From Phytoactinopolyspora halotolerans (GTDB lineage: Bacteria > Actinomycetota > Actinomycetes > Jiangellales > Jiangellaceae): 64,000 nt of DNA. Positions 61,940 through 64,000 of the stretch are shown piece by piece. Every line of letters begins with the position of its first letter. Position 1 is the stretch's first letter. The notes beneath the pieces are model-generated. The model was not told the origin of the DNA. It saw nothing but the letters and a program-made list of their open reading frames with translations, and did no database searches. The translations under genes and the position numbers were made by a program. Location of the stretch: NCBI RefSeq assembly GCF_010550675.1, contig NZ_JAAGOA010000017.1, forward strand, positions 47,963-111,962. Direction: 5' to 3'.

Positions 61940-61981
61940 CGATGCTTAGTATCTGAATACTGTATAGATACTCGCGCATCG
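61940..61981. promoter_or_regulatory. Large imperfect palindrome between divergent epimerase and TetR genes
   Basis: Arms 61940-61954 and 61966-61981 pair over CGATGC/GCATCG and AGTATCT/AGATACT, with mismatches between the blocks. It is the most AT-rich segment nearby, with an 11-nt centre. It sits between the two divergent starts, the expected place for the TetR operator controlling the epimerase. Confidence 0.6.
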
Positions 61982-62002
61982 ACTGTCAAACGGCGCAGCG
62001 CA

Positions 62003-62008
62003 TACGCT
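62003..62008 (+). promoter_or_regulatory. -10 box (TACGCT) for the TetR gene
   Basis: TACGCT ends 6 nt before the GTG at 62015. There is no Shine-Dalgarno. Confidence 0.5.
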
Positions 62009-62014
62009 CGGATC

Positions 62015-62650
62015 GTGCACCAGGGACGGACCACCTATCATCACGGCGCGCTCCGCGACGAACTCCTGCGAGCCTGCCTTCGGCTGATCGAGACCGAGGG
62101 CATCGGCGCGGTGAGCCTGCGGCGCGTGGCGCGGGAGGCGGGGGTCAGCCCGGGCGCGCCGTACCACCACTTCGCCGACCGGGCGACGCTGCTGGCCGAG
62201 TTGTCCACGCAGGGTTACAAGCAGCTCGCCGAGCGGCTCGCCGCCGCCCGGAACCGGGCAGGTGAGCCGGCGCCGGCGCTGGCCGCGCTGGTCCAGGCAT
62301 ACGTCGAGTTCGCGCGGAGCGAGCCGGGCTACTTCCATCTGATGTTCCGTCCGGAGTTGTCCACGTCGACGAAGAGCCCCGACGTGCATCAGGCGGGCTA
62401 CGTCGCCTTCAACGTGCTTGCGGACGCGGTCGGGGACTGTGTGCTCGCTGGGACGATCGCGCAGCGCGATGCGAGCGCGGTGGCGCTGGCCGTCTGGGGG
62501 CTCGGGCACGGCCTCGCGTCGTTGTGGGTGGACGGTCACCTCGACGAGGGCGAGCATAAGCTGAGCGAATCGCCCGAGGCGGCGATGGCGCGGATCGCCG
62601 GGCTGGTGGAGACCGCGCTCGGCCGCGCGGCACCGCCGGCGAGCTCATGA
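62015..62650 (+). CDS. TetR-family transcriptional regulator (TetR_C_33-like)
   Basis: The 211-aa protein has the N-terminal HTH (LRDELLRACLRLIETEGIGAVSLRRVAREAGVSPGAPYHHFADRATLLAEL, residues ~12-62) and the C-terminal helical domain with FHLMFRPEL, a motif in TetR_C_33-type regulators. It is divergent from the epimerase and probably represses it through the palindrome. GTG start at 62015, with -10 TACGCT 6 nt upstream. Confidence 0.9.
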   Translation: MHQGRTTYHHGALRDELLRACLRLIETEGIGAVSLRRVAREAGVSPGAPYHHFADRATLLAELSTQGYKQLAERLAAARNRAGEPAPALAALVQAYVEFARSEPGYFHLMFRPELSTSTKSPDVHQAGYVAFNVLADAVGDCVLAGTIAQRDASAVALAVWGLGHGLASLWVDGHLDEGEHKLSESPEAAMARIAGLVETALGRAAPPASS

Positions 62651-62688
62651 CACGTCACCGCGTGTTCATGCACCCGGATCTCTGCTGA

Positions 62689-63633
62689 TCACGGCATGTC
62701 GTCGGCCGTCCACGGGCGGAGCTTGTCCGGGTTCCGTACGACCCAGATATGCCTGATGCGGTCGCCTGCGACGTCGAACGCCAGCACGGTCACGGTGACG
62801 CCGTCGTGCCGAACCACCAGGCCAGGCTGACCGTTGACCGTACGCTCCAGGATCGCCAAGCCGGGTGTCTGCTGAACGACGTCGACGACGGCGCGGGCGA
62901 TCTGCTCGCTGCCCTCGACCGGACGTAGGGCGGCGCTGGCCCGGCCGCCGCCGTCGGCGACGGCGGTTGCGTCAGGATCGAGGAGGCCGATCAGCGCGTC
63001 GATGTCGTGGGCTTGCCACGCCCGTTTGAAGTCTCGGACGATGTCGGCTCGCTGCGCTGTGGTGGCCGGTGGAGCCTCCGCCGCGCGGATGCGCCGACGG
63101 GCCGACGACGCCAGCTGGCGACATGCCGCCGGCGTCCGGCCGACCATCGCGGCCACGTCGGCGAAGGAGTAGCGGAAGACGTCGTGCAGGATGAACGCGA
63201 CCCGCTCGGCCGGGGTCATCGTCTCCAGCACGACGAGGAAGGCCATGTTGACCGACTCGTCGAGAGTGACGCGATCGGCAGGGTCGGCCACGGTGCCGCC
63301 GGATCGCCCATTGATCCATTCCGTGCGGTCGGGCAGCGGCTCCGGGATCCACTCGCCCACGTAGCTCTCCCGCCTGGCCCGAGCCGATCGGAGCAGGTCC
63401 AGGCAGATGCGACTGGCCACCGTCGTCAGCCAGGCACCGGGGGATTCGACGTCGTCCTGCTGCTGCCGAGACATCGTGTACCAGCGGGCGTACGTCTCCT
63501 GCACCACGTCCTCGGCATCGGCCAGGGAACCGAGCAGACGGTACGCCAGATTGATCAGCTGACGTCGTTCGCTCATGATCGCGCCCAGGGTCGGATCGGG
63601 CCGGCCGGATGCCGGCTCGAATCGGGTGCTCAT
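62689..63633 (-). CDS. ECF sigma factor, ECF41 (SigJ-like) type
   Basis: The 314-aa protein has sigma region 2 (LINLAYRLLGSLADAEDVVQETYARWY) and region 4 (MTPAERVAFILHDVFRYSFADVAAMVGRTPAACRQLASSARRRI). A C-terminal SnoaL-like domain carries DGGGR and NPDKL, the marks of ECF41, where the extension works in place of an anti-sigma. The start is uncertain. ATG 63633 has GGGAG 11 nt upstream; the frame extends to 63723 with other ATGs. ECF41 genes are often next to carboxymuconolactone decarboxylase or oxidoreductase genes; here the next visible gene is a small membrane protein. Confidence 0.88.
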   Translation of the reverse strand: MSTRFEPASGRPDPTLGAIMSERRQLINLAYRLLGSLADAEDVVQETYARWYTMSRQQQDDVESPGAWLTTVASRICLDLLRSARARRESYVGEWIPEPLPDRTEWINGRSGGTVADPADRVTLDESVNMAFLVVLETMTPAERVAFILHDVFRYSFADVAAMVGRTPAACRQLASSARRRIRAAEAPPATTAQRADIVRDFKRAWQAHDIDALIGLLDPDATAVADGGGRASAALRPVEGSEQIARAVVDVVQQTPGLAILERTVNGQPGLVVRHDGVTVTVLAFDVAGDRIRHIWVVRNPDKLRPWTADDMP

Positions 63634-63823
63634 GGTCTCGACGGCTCCCTTGGTCGCGGCTGCCTCGTCATCCATCCGACGAGACAGCACCCGCAGGTGT
63701 GAGGCCGGCACGTCGCCTGACATTCGTCACCGTTGCCTCGTCGAGCTTATTGACCAGGCTCCACGATCCACCACGGTGGCGGGGGTGCTCGGCGACATCA
63801 TGACCGAACTTTGGGAGGACTTC

Positions 63824-64000
63824 ATGAGCACCACATCGACGGCTGGGCCGGATGCGACCGGCAGCGCACGCAAGGGCGGCTCGTTCGTCGCCGTCGCCGC
63901 TGCCGGGGCGGCGGCCGCGGCCGTGATCAACGCCGCACTGTGGGTGGGCGGGCGGGCGGCGGGCGTCGCCTGCTCGGTGGCGGCGCCGCGGGACGATAAG
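63824..64000 (+). CDS. Small membrane protein, DUF6069-like (3' end outside window)
   Basis: The N-terminal 59 residues are visible: a Ser/Thr/Gly start, then a hydrophobic segment VAVAAAGAAAAAVINAALWV and GGRAAGV. The pattern A-x-I-N-x-A-L-W-x-x-x-R-A-A-G-V resembles DUF6069 membrane proteins. GGGAGG (63813-63818) lies 5 nt before ATG 63824. It is divergent from the ECF41 sigma gene and could be its target. Confidence 0.7.
   Translation, partial: MSTTSTAGPDATGSARKGGSFVAVAAAGAAAAAVINAALWVGGRAAGVACSVAAPRDDK

Noticed and set aside
1..64000. CRISPR array, insertion sequence, integrase or prophage genes
   Set aside because: No regularly spaced repeats, transposase catalytic core or phage structural genes were found. 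The Rpn-like protein is a nuclease family often mislabelled as a transposase.

Overview
The window comes from a high-GC actinomycete. The evidence is strong GC bias at third codon positions, a type VII secretion-style FtsK/SpoIIIE ATPase, an AfsR/SARP regulator, an F420-type luciferase-like oxidoreductase, DUF3618, an ECF41 sigma factor, and many genes with a TAnnnT -10 box just 6-9 nt before the start codon (apparent leaderless transcription). The gene mix would suit a Jiangellales- or Propionibacteriales-like soil actinomycete, but the genus is not provable from this sequence alone.

Region 1 (1-9880) is a type VII secretion-associated island. It holds the C-terminal part of a triple-ATPase EccC-like motor, a small WXG-type protein, and a translationally coupled minus-strand cluster: lipoprotein, secreted acidic protein, Pro-rich helical protein, Asp/Ser/Gly-rich protein and a 636-aa protein. 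Most of these have no recognisable family. A plus-strand beta-propeller lipoprotein sits between them. This is the best candidate for an incompletely described system.

Region 2 (9956-21080) is housekeeping RNA and nucleotide metabolism: ndk, a TIGR03960-type radical SAM protein, RNase E/G and the DEAH helicase HrpA. A PD-(D/E)XK (Rpn-like) nuclease lies between rne and hrpA, where rplU-rpmA-obg would usually follow rne.

Region 3 (21403-37286) holds a disaccharide phosphorylase/phosphoglucomutase pair (coupled), small enzymes, tRNA-Leu(TAG), a membrane protein with an internal lipobox next to the peroxiredoxin Bcp, DUF3618, a solitary GroES, two coupled bacterial-PH-domain membrane proteins behind a CACGTG direct repeat, a substrate-binding/vWA fusion, a VOC protein and a rhamnose mutarotase.

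Region 4 (37401-46525) holds a stand-alone LigD-type polymerase, an SGNH hydrolase divergent from an SDR, an endonuclease V homologue lacking its first catalytic aspartate, a class III aminotransferase divergent from a ferredoxin reductase, a membrane-anchored PhoD-like phosphatase and a DUF72 protein.

Region 5 (46569-53703) looks like an extracellular degradation module: a Tat-exported sialidase, a streptogrisin-like protease, a large SARP/NB-ARC regulator and an LLM oxidoreductase. A repeated 14-mer lies upstream of the protease.

Region 6 (54043-64000) holds an ABC sugar-importer operon headed by a metallo-beta-lactamase-fold hydrolase and divergent from a LysR regulator, a TetR/hydrolase pair, an NAD-dependent epimerase divergent from a second TetR across a large palindrome, an ECF41 sigma factor, and the start of a small membrane protein cut by the window edge. 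No insertion sequence, prophage, CRISPR array or rRNA was seen.
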